Below are positions 18,037 to 26,717 of a DNA stretch of 64,000 nucleotides, piece by piece. Origin of the DNA: Anaerolineae bacterium (GTDB taxonomy: Bacteria > Chloroflexota > Anaerolineae > Aggregatilineales > J027); assembly GCA_021463865.1 (NCBI GenBank), contig JAJTXY010000003.1, forward strand, positions 124,001 to 188,000, given 5' to 3'. Position 1 is the stretch's first letter, and each line of letters begins with the position of its first letter. Under the pieces are notes generated by a model. The model was given only the letters and a program-made list of their open reading frames with translations. It searched no databases and had not been told where the DNA came from. The position numbers and the translations under genes are program-made.

Positions 18037-18678
18037 ATGAAGAATGATACGCGCCCACCAGACTTCGATTATGCCAGCGCCGAAGAAAGCGAACTGGTCG
18101 CCCTTGCCGCCGAAGACAAGATGGCTTTTGGCGAGTTGTATCAACGCTACGTCAAGCGCATATACAACTATTTCTATTATCGCATGGGCAGCCACGAAGA
18201 TGCCGAGGATTTGACGGCACGGGTGTTTATTCGGGCAATGGCACATATCGAAAATTATGATGATCGCGGTGTGCCCTTTTCGGCATGGCTCTATCGTATC
18301 GCGCATAATTTGGTCGCCAATTGGCATCGGGACAATGATCGGCATAAAGTCATCCCCCTTGATGAATTTTTGGCAAACAAGATTTTGACCGATGCACCCG
18401 ATACCTTGACCGAACACAAGGAAGAACAAGAATTGCTGCTGGCAAGCATTCGCCGCCTGCCCGAAGAACGCCAACAATTGATCTTCCTCAAGTTTGTCGA
18501 GCGCATGTCCAACCAAGAAATTGGCGAAGTCATGAACCGTACCGAGGGTGCGATTAAATCACTTTATCATCGCACTTTGTCCACCCTGCATGACGATTTG
18601 ACCGCCAAAGGGATTTCATTTGGGAGGGTTGCTGAGGAAGTCAAACGGAAACGTCGGGTCAGAAAAAACAATGCCTAG
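18037..18678 (+). CDS. ECF-type RNA polymerase sigma factor
   Basis: A 213-residue sigma70-family factor with region 2 (FGELYQRYVKRIYNYFYYRMGSHEDAEDLTARVF, residues about 32-66; FSAWLYRIAHNLVANWHRD) and region 4 (LPEERQQLIFLKFVERMSNQEIGEVMNRTEGAIKSLYHRTL). It directs transcription of an unknown regulon. I start at ATG; a TTG codon immediately before it is an alternative. GGGGAGAGG lies 16 bases upstream, so the exact start is uncertain. The next gene, 32 bases downstream, encodes a small membrane protein that may control it. Confidence 0.9.
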   Translation: MKNDTRPPDFDYASAEESELVALAAEDKMAFGELYQRYVKRIYNYFYYRMGSHEDAEDLTARVFIRAMAHIENYDDRGVPFSAWLYRIAHNLVANWHRDNDRHKVIPLDEFLANKILTDAPDTLTEHKEEQELLLASIRRLPEERQQLIFLKFVERMSNQEIGEVMNRTEGAIKSLYHRTLSTLHDDLTAKGISFGRVAEEVKRKRRVRKNNA

Positions 18679-18710
18679 ACACTAAGCTCTGAGTTTTTAA
18701 GGAATACGCG

Positions 18711-19157
18711 GTGAACGCAAGCAACAACCAATACGAAATCATCCTCCAAAATCTCCTTGCCGATCATGCTGATGGTTTATTGAAAGGCGTCGTCAGCACA
18801 ACGGCCCTCTTAACCCGCTATGGCTTAACTGGCGATTTGTACGTCAAGAATTTGATTCATATTGCCGAACAAATCCAACTAGCGATGCCCGAAGTCGAAC
18901 CCTCGGAAGCCTTTGTCGCGGCCCTGTATGCTCAACTCGTCGGTGAGCATGACCACAATATGTTTGACCGCCTGATGGCATGGCGAATTGAAAGATTGCG
19001 CCACCTGCCCCCCCACATGCAATTACTCGGTGGACTGACCTTGACAGCCGGGTTATACTGGATCGTCACGCGGGGTCGGGGTGTCAACATTCAGAGCGTG
19101 GTCAAGGCTGCTGGTGATTTGTTGCCAACATTGTCCTCCTCCGAACGTAGCGCCTAG
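18711..19157 (+). CDS. Small single-pass membrane protein, possible sigma-factor partner
   Basis: A 148-residue protein of unknown family, with a GTG start and AAGGAA upstream. Residues 1-95 are acidic and helical; one hydrophobic helix (about 100-118, LLGGLTLTAGLYWIV) follows, then a short polar tail. Its place directly after an ECF sigma gene is where anti-sigma factors usually lie, but the zinc-binding HxxxCxxC motif of ZAS anti-sigma factors is absent. An anti-sigma role is therefore inference from position and topology only. Confidence 0.6.
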   Translation: MNASNNQYEIILQNLLADHADGLLKGVVSTTALLTRYGLTGDLYVKNLIHIAEQIQLAMPEVEPSEAFVAALYAQLVGEHDHNMFDRLMAWRIERLRHLPPHMQLLGGLTLTAGLYWIVTRGRGVNIQSVVKAAGDLLPTLSSSERSA

Positions 19158-19220
19158 AACCGTATTCCTGAAAATTAAATAATCCCCATTAGGTGAGTTC
19201 TGAAAGGAAGCCGACGTCTT

Positions 19221-20360
19221 ATGCCGCCGGAACGTTATGCCAAAATTGCAGGCTGGGGGAAGTACGTCCCTGAGCGAGTACTGACCAACGCCGATCTCGA
19301 AAAAATGGTGGATACGAGCGATGAATGGATTACCCAACGGACCGGGATCAAAGAACGCCATCTCCGTACCGAAAAAGATACCAATTCCAGTATGGCCGTC
19401 GCCGCCTCAATCCCCGCGATTGAAATGGCAGGCTTAACCGCCAAAGACCTTGATCTAATTATTGTTGCTACTTCTTCACCAGACTATTTATTGCCGCCGG
19501 TGTCTAGTCAAATCCAACACATGCTTGGGGCGGAGTGCGGTGCATTCCAACTGGGGGCAGGTTGTTCGGGTTGGGTTTATGCACTTACCACCGCCGACCA
19601 GTTCATCAAAGCGGGTGGCTATAACAATATTTTGGTCGTGGGGGTCGAAATTATATCCTTTGCTCTCGACTACACCGATCGTACCACCTGTGTTTTGTTC
19701 GGGGATGCCGCTGCCGCTGTGGTCTTAACCGCCACCGATCAACCCAGTGGGGTACTCGCCTTTGAACTTGGCTCGGATGGGTCAGGGGCTGAGGCGCTGA
19801 TTGTCCCCGCTGCTGGCAGCACCAAGCCGATTGATTTTGAAGGCATAGAAAACCGCGAAAATTTCATTCGGATGGATGGACAAACGGTGTTCAAATTTGC
19901 GACTCGGGCCGTAGCTGGTTCGCTTAAGCGCGTGGTTTCTCAAGCGGGTTTACTCCCCGACGACATCGCCCTATTCATTCCGCATCAAGCCAATGCCCGC
20001 ATTATCGAGGCGGGAGCCAAATTACTGCGGCAACCGCTGGACAAGTTTTATGTCAATGTCCATAAATATGGCAATACTTCAGCCGCGTCCGTGCCACTGG
20101 CAATGGTTGAGGCGATTGAAGAGGGCCGTCTTAAACCCGGTGATAAGGTGGCGATGGTGGCTTTTGGCGCAGGTTTGACATGGGCCGCCGTTGTTGTACA
20201 AATGGGTGAAGGGGAGATTAGTCCCGCCCATACGCTCTTTTCCGCTGGACGGGCCGCCTATCTTGCCAAGAAAGCCCAAAATCGGGTATTGGATGGGGTA
20301 CAGGCTGCCTTATTGCCTCTCTATACGTGGCGTCACAAGAGCCGCAAGCGTCGTAAATAG
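19221..20360 (+). CDS. fabH: 3-oxoacyl-ACP synthase III (FabH-like)
   Basis: Condensing enzyme that starts fatty acid synthesis by joining acyl-CoA with malonyl-ACP. The catalytic triad is readable: Cys115 in QLGAGCSGWVYAL, His255 in FIPHQANARII and Asn285 in KYGNTSAAS. The glycine-rich C-terminal motif is FGAGLTWAA. The protein is 379 residues rather than about 320: roughly 50 extra residues end in a very basic tail (WRHKSRKRRK). This tail is unusual and could bind membrane, ACP or nucleic acid. Other thiolase-fold enzymes (e.g. HMG-CoA synthase-like or OleC-pathway enzymes) are less likely given the motif set. Confidence 0.9.
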   Translation: MPPERYAKIAGWGKYVPERVLTNADLEKMVDTSDEWITQRTGIKERHLRTEKDTNSSMAVAASIPAIEMAGLTAKDLDLIIVATSSPDYLLPPVSSQIQHMLGAECGAFQLGAGCSGWVYALTTADQFIKAGGYNNILVVGVEIISFALDYTDRTTCVLFGDAAAAVVLTATDQPSGVLAFELGSDGSGAEALIVPAAGSTKPIDFEGIENRENFIRMDGQTVFKFATRAVAGSLKRVVSQAGLLPDDIALFIPHQANARIIEAGAKLLRQPLDKFYVNVHKYGNTSAASVPLAMVEAIEEGRLKPGDKVAMVAFGAGLTWAAVVVQMGEGEISPAHTLFSAGRAAYLAKKAQNRVLDGVQAALLPLYTWRHKSRKRRK

Positions 20361-20386
20361 ACAGGTTTGCAAAAATCTGATTTGGA

Positions 20387-20424
20387 AGGGGGTAGGTTTC
20401 ATCAAAGAGCCTACCCTTTTTGTT
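20387..20424 (+). terminator. Rho-independent terminator after fabH
   Basis: GGGTAGG (20390-20396) pairs with CCTACCC (20410-20416), followed by TTTTTGTTT. It also lies against the 3' end of the convergent EthD-like gene. Confidence 0.85.
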
Positions 20425-20741
20425 TAATTCAGCGGCGTGTTGTCTTCAAACACATCTACGAAAATCAAGTCCACAATATTCCCCGCATATTCCATCAAAG
20501 CACGTCCAGCAGCAGCCCCCTGCGGTGAAGTCATCGCGGCGTCCATTTTTTCGTAACTGTCAAAATAGAATTCAAGGATGCGATAGTAGGGCGATGCCCC
20601 AAACGGCCCCCCCAGTACCGTATTGGCTTGACGGCGAAGAATACCCGGCATTTGTTCCAGCAGAGGCAGAGTACGCACATAACCCTCTTCAAAGGCGTCC
20701 TCATCACGCGGATGTTTAAATAACAATACCAGTTTGACCAC
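20424..20741 (-). CDS. EthD-family protein
   Basis: A 105-residue ferredoxin-like-fold protein of the EthD type: it opens VVKLVLLFKHPRDEDAFEEGY and continues with LLEQMPGILRRQANTVLGGPFGASPYYRILEFYFDSYEKMDAAM, the usual EthD core. I place the start at GTG (20741) because AGAGGAGG is seven bases upstream; the frame is open further upstream without support. EthD proteins are dimeric and associated with oxidative degradation operons, but most have no assigned reaction. It stands alone here, convergent to fabH. Confidence 0.82.
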   Translation of the reverse strand: MVKLVLLFKHPRDEDAFEEGYVRTLPLLEQMPGILRRQANTVLGGPFGASPYYRILEFYFDSYEKMDAAMTSPQGAAAGRALMEYAGNIVDLIFVDVFEDNTPLN

Positions 20742-20908
20742 TGGGCCTCCTCTTGGACGAAAATGCCATGAATTTACGAATTTTAGCGACAAAATTATAG
20801 CATCATGCTTACTAAATGAACTATGATATTTCGCAAACGGCTTGCACGATGTAAACTGACAAATTAACGCCAATCACATTGAAAATACCTCAAAAACATC
20901 CATGACCC

Positions 20909-23686
20909 ATGTTTTTGAGCAAAGGATTAAACCTGCGTATGAACGCATTTTTTGCCCCCGCCATCGCGCTAATGAATCGGCTTAAGTATCCAGCTAAGTT
21001 TTCACTTATCGGATTGCTTTTGCTGCTGCCATTAGCCTTTAGCTTAAACCAGTACCTCCGGCAAATTAACAAAGACATTGATTTTGCAAACAAGGAGCAG
21101 GTGGGGCTGGAATATAACCAACCTGTGCTGACACTTTTACAACACATCCAACAGCACGCCGCGCTTGCCACCATTTATCTAGGGGGGCAGACGGAATATC
21201 AAGACGAGCTAGAAGCCAAGCAAGCCGAAATAGACCTCGATATTCAAGCGGTAGACAAAATAGACGCCAGATTGGGCAAGACGCTTGGGGCTACGGAATA
21301 TTGGGAAGATTTTAAAACCTCATGGGCACGTCTAAAGGTCAATTTTTATGAATTAAGCGCCGAACGAAGTATTGATGGTCACGATGTATTGGTAGACGAA
21401 ATTCTTGATCTCATCACCGTCGTGGGCAATAACTCTAACCTGATTTTAGATCCGCGCATCGAAAGCTACTATTTGATGGATACGCTGGTCATCCGGCTGC
21501 CCATGCGAACCCAATTTCTCAGCCAAATTCGCAATTATAGTTTAATCATTACCACCAAAGACGAAATTACCCCCGCCGAGCAAACACGCCTTGAGCTATT
21601 TTCTGGCCTTGTAGAATCCAATTTAACAAGCAATCTCAAAGGATTTGATTACGTCTTCGGGGCAGACTCCGATGTAGAAAATGCTTTAGAAGAGGACGTT
21701 GAACGTCATAACCATACCATTGAGCAATATTTACAGACCATCAATGGCGTGTTTTTGCGGGTGGTGCGCGAGGAAAACGCGACCATAACGCTGGACTCAG
21801 ATCGTTTCTATGAACTTTCAACCGAGGCAATTGATGAGAACTTCACCTTCTATAATCAAGTCTCGCCTGAACTGGACAACTTATTACAAGAACGCATTGA
21901 TGAGTTTGCGATGCGCCGGAACGCCGTCATTGCCGTAGCGTTGGTAGGGTTAGCGATCACTGTCTATTTATTTATTGGATTTTATCTGGCGGTCAAGAAA
22001 ACCATCGCGGCGTTGGATTACACCTCAAAACGCATGATTAGTGGCGACACCAGCGACACATTTAAACTTGACAATCATGATGAATTGGCACAAGTTGCCA
22101 ATTCCTTTAACAACATCGCTACCGAGTTGATGTTGACCCGTGACCGCGCCCTAGAAGCCAATCGGGCCAAGAGTACCTTCCTTGCCAATATGAGTCACGA
22201 ACTGCGTACCCCGTTGAATGCCATTTTAGGTTATACAGGCCTGATGTTAGCCAGCAAATATGGCCCAGTGACCGAGCAGCAGCAAGACCGGATGCAGCGT
22301 GTGATTGACAACGGCCAGCATCTGTTGGGGCTAATTAATGATGTGCTTGACCTCAGCAAGATTGAGGCCGGCAAGATGGAGCTTTATCTGGAAACCTTCT
22401 CGGTGACAGAACTGCTGGAAACCGTTGCCAATACAGGTCGTCCGCTGGTTGAAAAGAACAATAACGTCCTTGAGGTGATGCAATATTCCACCAATTTAGG
22501 GGCGATGCACGCCGACCTGACCAAAGTGCGCCAAGTCCTCTCCAATCTAGTAAGTAACGCTGCCAAATTCACCCAAAACGGCAAAATCACCCTCAGCGCG
22601 GCCAGCCGATATACACATGGCATGGAATATCTGGTCTTCCAAGTAGAGGACACAGGGATCGGGATTGCACCCAGCCAGATTGACAACGTGTTTAAAGAAT
22701 TCACACAAGCCGACTCCTCGACCACCCGCAAATATGGCGGTACAGGCTTGGGATTAGCCATTTGCCGTCATTTCAGTCTGATGATGGGCGGGGACGTCAA
22801 GGTCGAAAGCGAATTGGGCAAGGGATCAACCTTTACCGTTACTCTTCCGCGCCGTGTGATTGATCCAACCGTCAAACCACCTACCCCTATTCAAGAAGCG
22901 CCTGCCCCGATACCACTTCCAGTAGAGACCCCATCAGCAAGCGCGAACAAGAATGTGACCATCTTGGTGATTGATGATGACTCCGCCGTGCGTGAAATGA
23001 TGGATCACTATCTCACCAAAGAAGGCTTCAAGGTCGTAACGGCCTCTGGTGGACGCGAAGGCCTCCGCTTGGCAAAGGAATTACACCCGACGGTCATTAC
23101 CCTCGATGTGATGATGCCCGATATTGATGGATGGGGGGTCTTGGCCCTGCTCAAGGCCGACCCCGAAATCGGCCATATCCCCGTTGTAATGGTCACAATC
23201 GTGGATGACCGCAAAATCGGCTTTACGCTGGGGGCATCCGATTACATTACCAAGCCGTTACGTGCCGAAATCCTACTCAAGACACTGCGAAAATATGGCT
23301 GCGAAAATCCCCCCTGCCCGGTTATGGTGGTCGAAGACGACACCTCGACCCGCACGATGGTACGCGAAATCTTGGAAAGCGAAGGCTGGCGCGTCAGTGA
23401 GGCCGAAAATGGCAAGGTGGCCCTACAGGTCATGGCAGAAAATCGGCCTGCTGTCATCGTCTTGGACTTGATGATGCCGGAAATGGATGGCTTCCAATTT
23501 ATCGAGGCCATGCGCGAACATGAGGAATGGCGGCGGATTCCCATTGTTGTCGTCACTGCCCTTGACCTTACGAGCGATGATCGCCAACGGCTGAACGGCT
23601 ATGTTCAAAAGGTCATTCAAAAAGGCCAATATCGGCGTGAAGAATTGCTCAAACAGGTACTTGATTTGGTCAATGCTTATGGATAG
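20909..23686 (+). CDS. Membrane hybrid histidine kinase with two receiver domains
   Basis: Sensor kinase of 925 residues. A helix near 30-47 and another near 341-362 flank a large extracytoplasmic sensing domain; a HAMP segment follows. The HisKA domain carries His430 (MSHELRTPLNAILGYTG), and the ATPase domain shows DTGIGIAPSQ and YGGTGLGLAIC. Two receiver domains follow a Pro-rich linker: the first has Asp733 (TLDVMMPDIDG), the second Asp853 (VLDLMMPEMDG). There is no Hpt domain and no separate regulator gene beside it, so the phosphate acceptor after the receivers is elsewhere. ATG at 20939 is a possible later start. Confidence 0.93.
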   Translation: MFLSKGLNLRMNAFFAPAIALMNRLKYPAKFSLIGLLLLLPLAFSLNQYLRQINKDIDFANKEQVGLEYNQPVLTLLQHIQQHAALATIYLGGQTEYQDELEAKQAEIDLDIQAVDKIDARLGKTLGATEYWEDFKTSWARLKVNFYELSAERSIDGHDVLVDEILDLITVVGNNSNLILDPRIESYYLMDTLVIRLPMRTQFLSQIRNYSLIITTKDEITPAEQTRLELFSGLVESNLTSNLKGFDYVFGADSDVENALEEDVERHNHTIEQYLQTINGVFLRVVREENATITLDSDRFYELSTEAIDENFTFYNQVSPELDNLLQERIDEFAMRRNAVIAVALVGLAITVYLFIGFYLAVKKTIAALDYTSKRMISGDTSDTFKLDNHDELAQVANSFNNIATELMLTRDRALEANRAKSTFLANMSHELRTPLNAILGYTGLMLASKYGPVTEQQQDRMQRVIDNGQHLLGLINDVLDLSKIEAGKMELYLETFSVTELLETVANTGRPLVEKNNNVLEVMQYSTNLGAMHADLTKVRQVLSNLVSNAAKFTQNGKITLSAASRYTHGMEYLVFQVEDTGIGIAPSQIDNVFKEFTQADSSTTRKYGGTGLGLAICRHFSLMMGGDVKVESELGKGSTFTVTLPRRVIDPTVKPPTPIQEAPAPIPLPVETPSASANKNVTILVIDDDSAVREMMDHYLTKEGFKVVTASGGREGLRLAKELHPTVITLDVMMPDIDGWGVLALLKADPEIGHIPVVMVTIVDDRKIGFTLGASDYITKPLRAEILLKTLRKYGCENPPCPVMVVEDDTSTRTMVREILESEGWRVSEAENGKVALQVMAENRPAVIVLDLMMPEMDGFQFIEAMREHEEWRRIPIVVVTALDLTSDDRQRLNGYVQKVIQKGQYRREELLKQVLDLVNAYG

Positions 23687-23773
23687 TCAGAGGGGATGGT
23701 ATCTTTCACCCCCATTTCGACTATAACCCCCACCTTTTAGGGCAGGCCACGCGACATCCATCCCCCATGCCTC

Positions 23774-23782
23774 TGCTATAAT
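23774..23782 (+). promoter_or_regulatory. Extended -10 promoter for the DUF2207 gene
   Basis: TGCTATAAT combines a TG extension with a perfect -10 hexamer (23777-23782). No good -35 hexamer is visible at the expected distance, which is common for extended -10 promoters. The leader would be about 40 bases. Confidence 0.6.
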
Positions 23783-23828
23783 TAAAAACGGCCCTTATTC
23801 ACCAATCCTCAAAAATAGGAATGGCACA

Positions 23829-25748
23829 ATGAAAAACGGTACAAAAATTGGGATAGCCCTGCTAATTGCAGGTGGTATAGTTTTTAGCTTATTTGCACGG
23901 AACTTTTCAGCATTTAGCACGGGCGATGGGCGTTCACTACGTTGGGCGCGTTACGATGTGACCATAGACAATGTGGATACCTCCGCCAATCGCTACAACG
24001 TCACCGAAAGTTATGTCCTCGATATTGAAACTGGCCCGTATAGTTTTGGCTTTGCTGAAATCCCCCTCAATCGCACCGAAAATATTGATAACGTCACCGT
24101 GTCAGATGCGGGAACAGCCCTGACGCCGGGGTGTATTGACGTGGCGGGCTATTATTGTGTGACCAATGACGGCAAATGGCTGTCCATCAAATATTTTTTT
24201 CGCTCCCAAGCCCAAAGTGGACAAACCCGCACCATTGATATTCGATATACGGTCTATGGCGGCCTGCGTTCGTATGAAGACGGCGATCAATTGTATTGGG
24301 TTGCCATCCCCGGTGATCGAGCATTTCCAATTGATGAAGCCCTCGTCACGGTCAATATGCCTGCTGGAACGCCGATTGATAAAACCGCCAGCTATCCCGA
24401 CACATGGAAAGAGGATGTGCAGGGTAGCACCATCACATGGAAATCCCCCGGCGTCATGGAAAAAGGCGATGAATTGGAAGTACGGGTGCAGTATCCGCAT
24501 AACCCCCAAATGGAAAAACCCGATTGGCAAGGGGGCTATGACCGCGAACGTTTCTATGTCGAAAATATCCAGCCGATTATTTCGCTCATTCTTGTGATTT
24601 TGGGCGCACTTATTGGTATTGGCACGGTGGCGCTGGTGTTGGTGCGTTTCATGACGCGCGGACGTGACCCGCAGGCCCTTGTCGTACCCGAATATTTGAC
24701 CGAACTCCCTGATGAAGAACTGCCCGCTGTGGTCGGTCTGCTGTTGGATGAAAAATTCGACATGCGCGACATGATGGCGACGTTGGTAGATTTGGCGCGG
24801 CGCGGCTTCTTGGTGATTGAGCAAAAAGATAAAGAGGGCGTTTTTGGCATGTTTGGCAGCACCGAGTTTGTGTTCCACAACACTAAAAATTTCGACGCCC
24901 CCCTGACCAATTATGAACGTGAATTGATGTCAGGCATCTTTGGTTACAACTTTGCCAAAGACGAGGTTGAACTATCCGACCTCAAAGAAAAGTTTTATAA
25001 GAAAATCCCCGGCATCAAAAAAGCCATGTATCAAGAGTTGATTGAGCGTGGTTATTTTGAGAAAGCCCCGGATGCGACCCGCCAACGCTGGTACATGATG
25101 GGGGTCATTGGCCTAGTGGTTGGATTTTTGGGAATCTGGTTCTCCGACGGCCTCAGCTTTATTTCCCCGCTGATTATGGCCCCGGCGGTAGGCGTGGTCA
25201 TCGGCAGTGCGGCGGCATTTTTGTTCGCGGATGTCATGCCAGCCAAAACCCAAAAGGGGTCACAAGCGGCGACCAATTGGCGGGCTTTCCGTAAATATCT
25301 GGGTGACATCGAAAAACACAGCGATATGCAGCAGGTTAGCAGCAAATTTGACCAATTTATCCCCTACGCCGTCATGTTTGGCATCGAGCAGGACATCATC
25401 AAACGTTTTGCCAATGTCCTGACTGCCATGCCGACTTGGTACTATCCAACCTCGGTGGGTGGCCCATGGGGGCGGGGCTATCGGCATAATCCGACCCCGA
25501 TGACAGGTATGGGCAAGGCTGCCCCAATGAGCGACATGGACAACATGGGTGGTGGCTTTGGTGGATTGAATGATATGAGCCAATCTATGTCACAAGGACT
25601 AAATTCCATGAGCAGTGGCCTGACCCGTATGCTAAACGACGCCTCCCGCACCATGACTAGCTCACCCAAGAGTTCCGGCGGTGGTGGATTCAGTGGTGGT
25701 GGCGGCGGCGGCGGTGGTGGCGGCGGTGGCAGCCGAGGTTTTGGATGA
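23829..25748 (+). CDS. DUF2207 membrane protein with Gly-rich tail
   Basis: The 639-residue protein matches the layout of DUF2207 proteins: an N-terminal membrane helix, an extracytoplasmic beta-rich domain (about 35-235; IDNVDTSANRYNVTESY at its start), a helix near 252-275, a cytoplasmic stretch with the conserved LVDLARRGFLVIEQKDKEG, a helical hairpin near 425-470, and a C-terminal low-complexity tail of almost pure Gly/Ser. The function of the family is unknown. TAGGA lies close upstream of the ATG. It is followed after 18 bases by a membrane/zinc-ribbon protein that is probably its partner. Confidence 0.8.
   Translation: MKNGTKIGIALLIAGGIVFSLFARNFSAFSTGDGRSLRWARYDVTIDNVDTSANRYNVTESYVLDIETGPYSFGFAEIPLNRTENIDNVTVSDAGTALTPGCIDVAGYYCVTNDGKWLSIKYFFRSQAQSGQTRTIDIRYTVYGGLRSYEDGDQLYWVAIPGDRAFPIDEALVTVNMPAGTPIDKTASYPDTWKEDVQGSTITWKSPGVMEKGDELEVRVQYPHNPQMEKPDWQGGYDRERFYVENIQPIISLILVILGALIGIGTVALVLVRFMTRGRDPQALVVPEYLTELPDEELPAVVGLLLDEKFDMRDMMATLVDLARRGFLVIEQKDKEGVFGMFGSTEFVFHNTKNFDAPLTNYERELMSGIFGYNFAKDEVELSDLKEKFYKKIPGIKKAMYQELIERGYFEKAPDATRQRWYMMGVIGLVVGFLGIWFSDGLSFISPLIMAPAVGVVIGSAAAFLFADVMPAKTQKGSQAATNWRAFRKYLGDIEKHSDMQQVSSKFDQFIPYAVMFGIEQDIIKRFANVLTAMPTWYYPTSVGGPWGRGYRHNPTPMTGMGKAAPMSDMDNMGGGFGGLNDMSQSMSQGLNSMSSGLTRMLNDASRTMTSSPKSSGGGGFSGGGGGGGGGGGGSRGFG
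25676..25733 (+). repeat. GGT/GGC low-complexity tract encoding poly-Gly
   Basis: The end of the DUF2207 gene contains a run of GGT and GGC codons interrupted by a few Ser and Phe codons, coding for a flexible Gly tail. Such tracts are prone to slippage, so length variation between strains is possible. Confidence 0.8.
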
Positions 25749-25766
25749 TAAAAAAGGATACGACAC

Positions 25767-26273
25767 ATGAACCGATTGTTAGGCATTATTTTACTGGTGG
25801 TTGGGGTGCTGATTGGCCTCATTGCAGCGGCATGGCTGTTCACCAATGATGAATTGGAGACCCCCGCAAAGATTTTGGGGTTGGGCATCGCCTTGCTGGT
25901 CGTGGTCGCGCCATTGGTCGGTGCAGGGATTTATATGACCGCCTTTGGTCAAAAAGAGGCCAAGAGCCAAGCCGAAGCCTCCCAACAACGCAAACTGCTC
26001 AATATTGTACAGACCAGCGGCGAAATCAAGGTCAATGAACTGGCTGTCGAGCTACAAATGCCCCCCGATCAGGTCAAAGGTATGATTTACCATCTGGTCG
26101 GGTTAGGTGTCTTTAGCGGCTATATCAACTGGGACAAGGGCGTTTTGTATTCCAGTGACGCCAGCAAACTGCGGGCCATGAAGCAGTGCCCCAACTGTGG
26201 CAGCGAATTGGAACTGGGTGGCAAGGGGGTCGTCAAATGCCCCGCCTGTGGTACGGAGTTTTTCTTGTCATAG
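25767..26273 (+). CDS. Two-helix membrane protein with winged-helix and zinc ribbon
   Basis: A 168-residue protein whose first 55 residues form two membrane helices, followed by a charged linker (KEAKSQAEASQQRKLL), a winged-helix-like segment (about 72-125: IVQTSGEIKVNELAVELQMP then VKGMIYHLVGLGVFSGYI) resembling PCI/DprA-type wings, and a C-terminal zinc ribbon with CPNCG and CPACG. Such an arrangement could bind protein or nucleic acid at the inner membrane face. It is 18 bases behind the DUF2207 gene and the two are probably co-transcribed. No specific function can be given. Confidence 0.72.
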   Translation: MNRLLGIILLVVGVLIGLIAAAWLFTNDELETPAKILGLGIALLVVVAPLVGAGIYMTAFGQKEAKSQAEASQQRKLLNIVQTSGEIKVNELAVELQMPPDQVKGMIYHLVGLGVFSGYINWDKGVLYSSDASKLRAMKQCPNCGSELELGGKGVVKCPACGTEFFLS

Positions 26274-26285
26274 ACAATAAAGAAG

Positions 26286-26318
26286 GCCCTTCACGAGATC
26301 ATGGTGAGGAGCTTTTTT
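26286..26318 (+). terminator. Probable terminator after the zinc-ribbon gene
   Basis: GCCCTTCAC (26286-26294) pairs with GTGAGGAGC (26304-26312) with one mismatch and one wobble, followed by six T residues. It closes the DUF2207 operon. Confidence 0.65.
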
Positions 26319-26333
26319 GATAAGAGCAGATGG

Positions 26334-26603
26334 CTAGATTTTCAATTCGCGTTGGCCCATTAAGCGCCATCCGAAGCCGCGCGGAGCAGTCACTGGAGCA
26401 AGTACCGACTTGTTTTGCAGCGCCTTCAATTCGTGTTGGGCGGCTTTATGAGTGGGGTTGATGTGCAGGATTCTTTCAAGGCAATAGGCACGCTCGGCTT
26501 GACTTCTCACCCGCTGGATCAACCGCCACCAATCCATTTCAAGATTCGAGTCCTGTTGCAGGGCCTGAAGGAATAATGCGCTTGGATTTGCTACAGTGTT
26601 CAT
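26334..26603 (-). CDS. Small TPR-like hypothetical protein
   Basis: An 89-residue helical protein. The segment from about 36 to 71 (RVRSQAERAYCLERILHINPTHKAAQHELKAL) looks like a single tetratricopeptide unit, with the familiar ILxxNPxHxxA pattern. I start at the second ATG (26603) since a GGGGGA site lies ten bases upstream; an ATG six codons earlier is possible. It has no membrane segment or catalytic motif. It may be a helper that binds another protein, but nothing nearby names a partner. Confidence 0.5.
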   Translation of the reverse strand: MNTVANPSALFLQALQQDSNLEMDWWRLIQRVRSQAERAYCLERILHINPTHKAAQHELKALQNKSVLAPVTAPRGFGWRLMGQRELKI

Positions 26604-26676
26604 GATTAGATTATCCCCCATGAGCTATGGTGTACTGTACAAATCTTCTGTCGCGCTATTTACACGCTTCAGGCTT

Positions 26677-26710
26677 GCAAAAAACAACTCCCCTCAATTT
26701 TTGGGAGGTC
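26677..26710 (-). terminator. Terminator of the 3-hydroxyisobutyrate-type dehydrogenase gene
   Basis: On the minus strand CCTCCC and GGGGAG form a short strong stem around an AT-rich loop, followed by TTGTTTTTTGC. It lies just past the stop at 26718. Confidence 0.7.
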
Positions 26711-26717
26711 GAATGAT

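Noticed and set aside
17815-18516. 233-residue minus-strand frame
   Set aside because: Antisense to the ends of the propeller gene and the sigma factor gene; no conserved motif or ribosome site.
24102-24878. 258-residue minus-strand frame
   Set aside because: It lies entirely antisense to the DUF2207 gene, with a His/Gln/Ile-rich composition typical of shadow frames.
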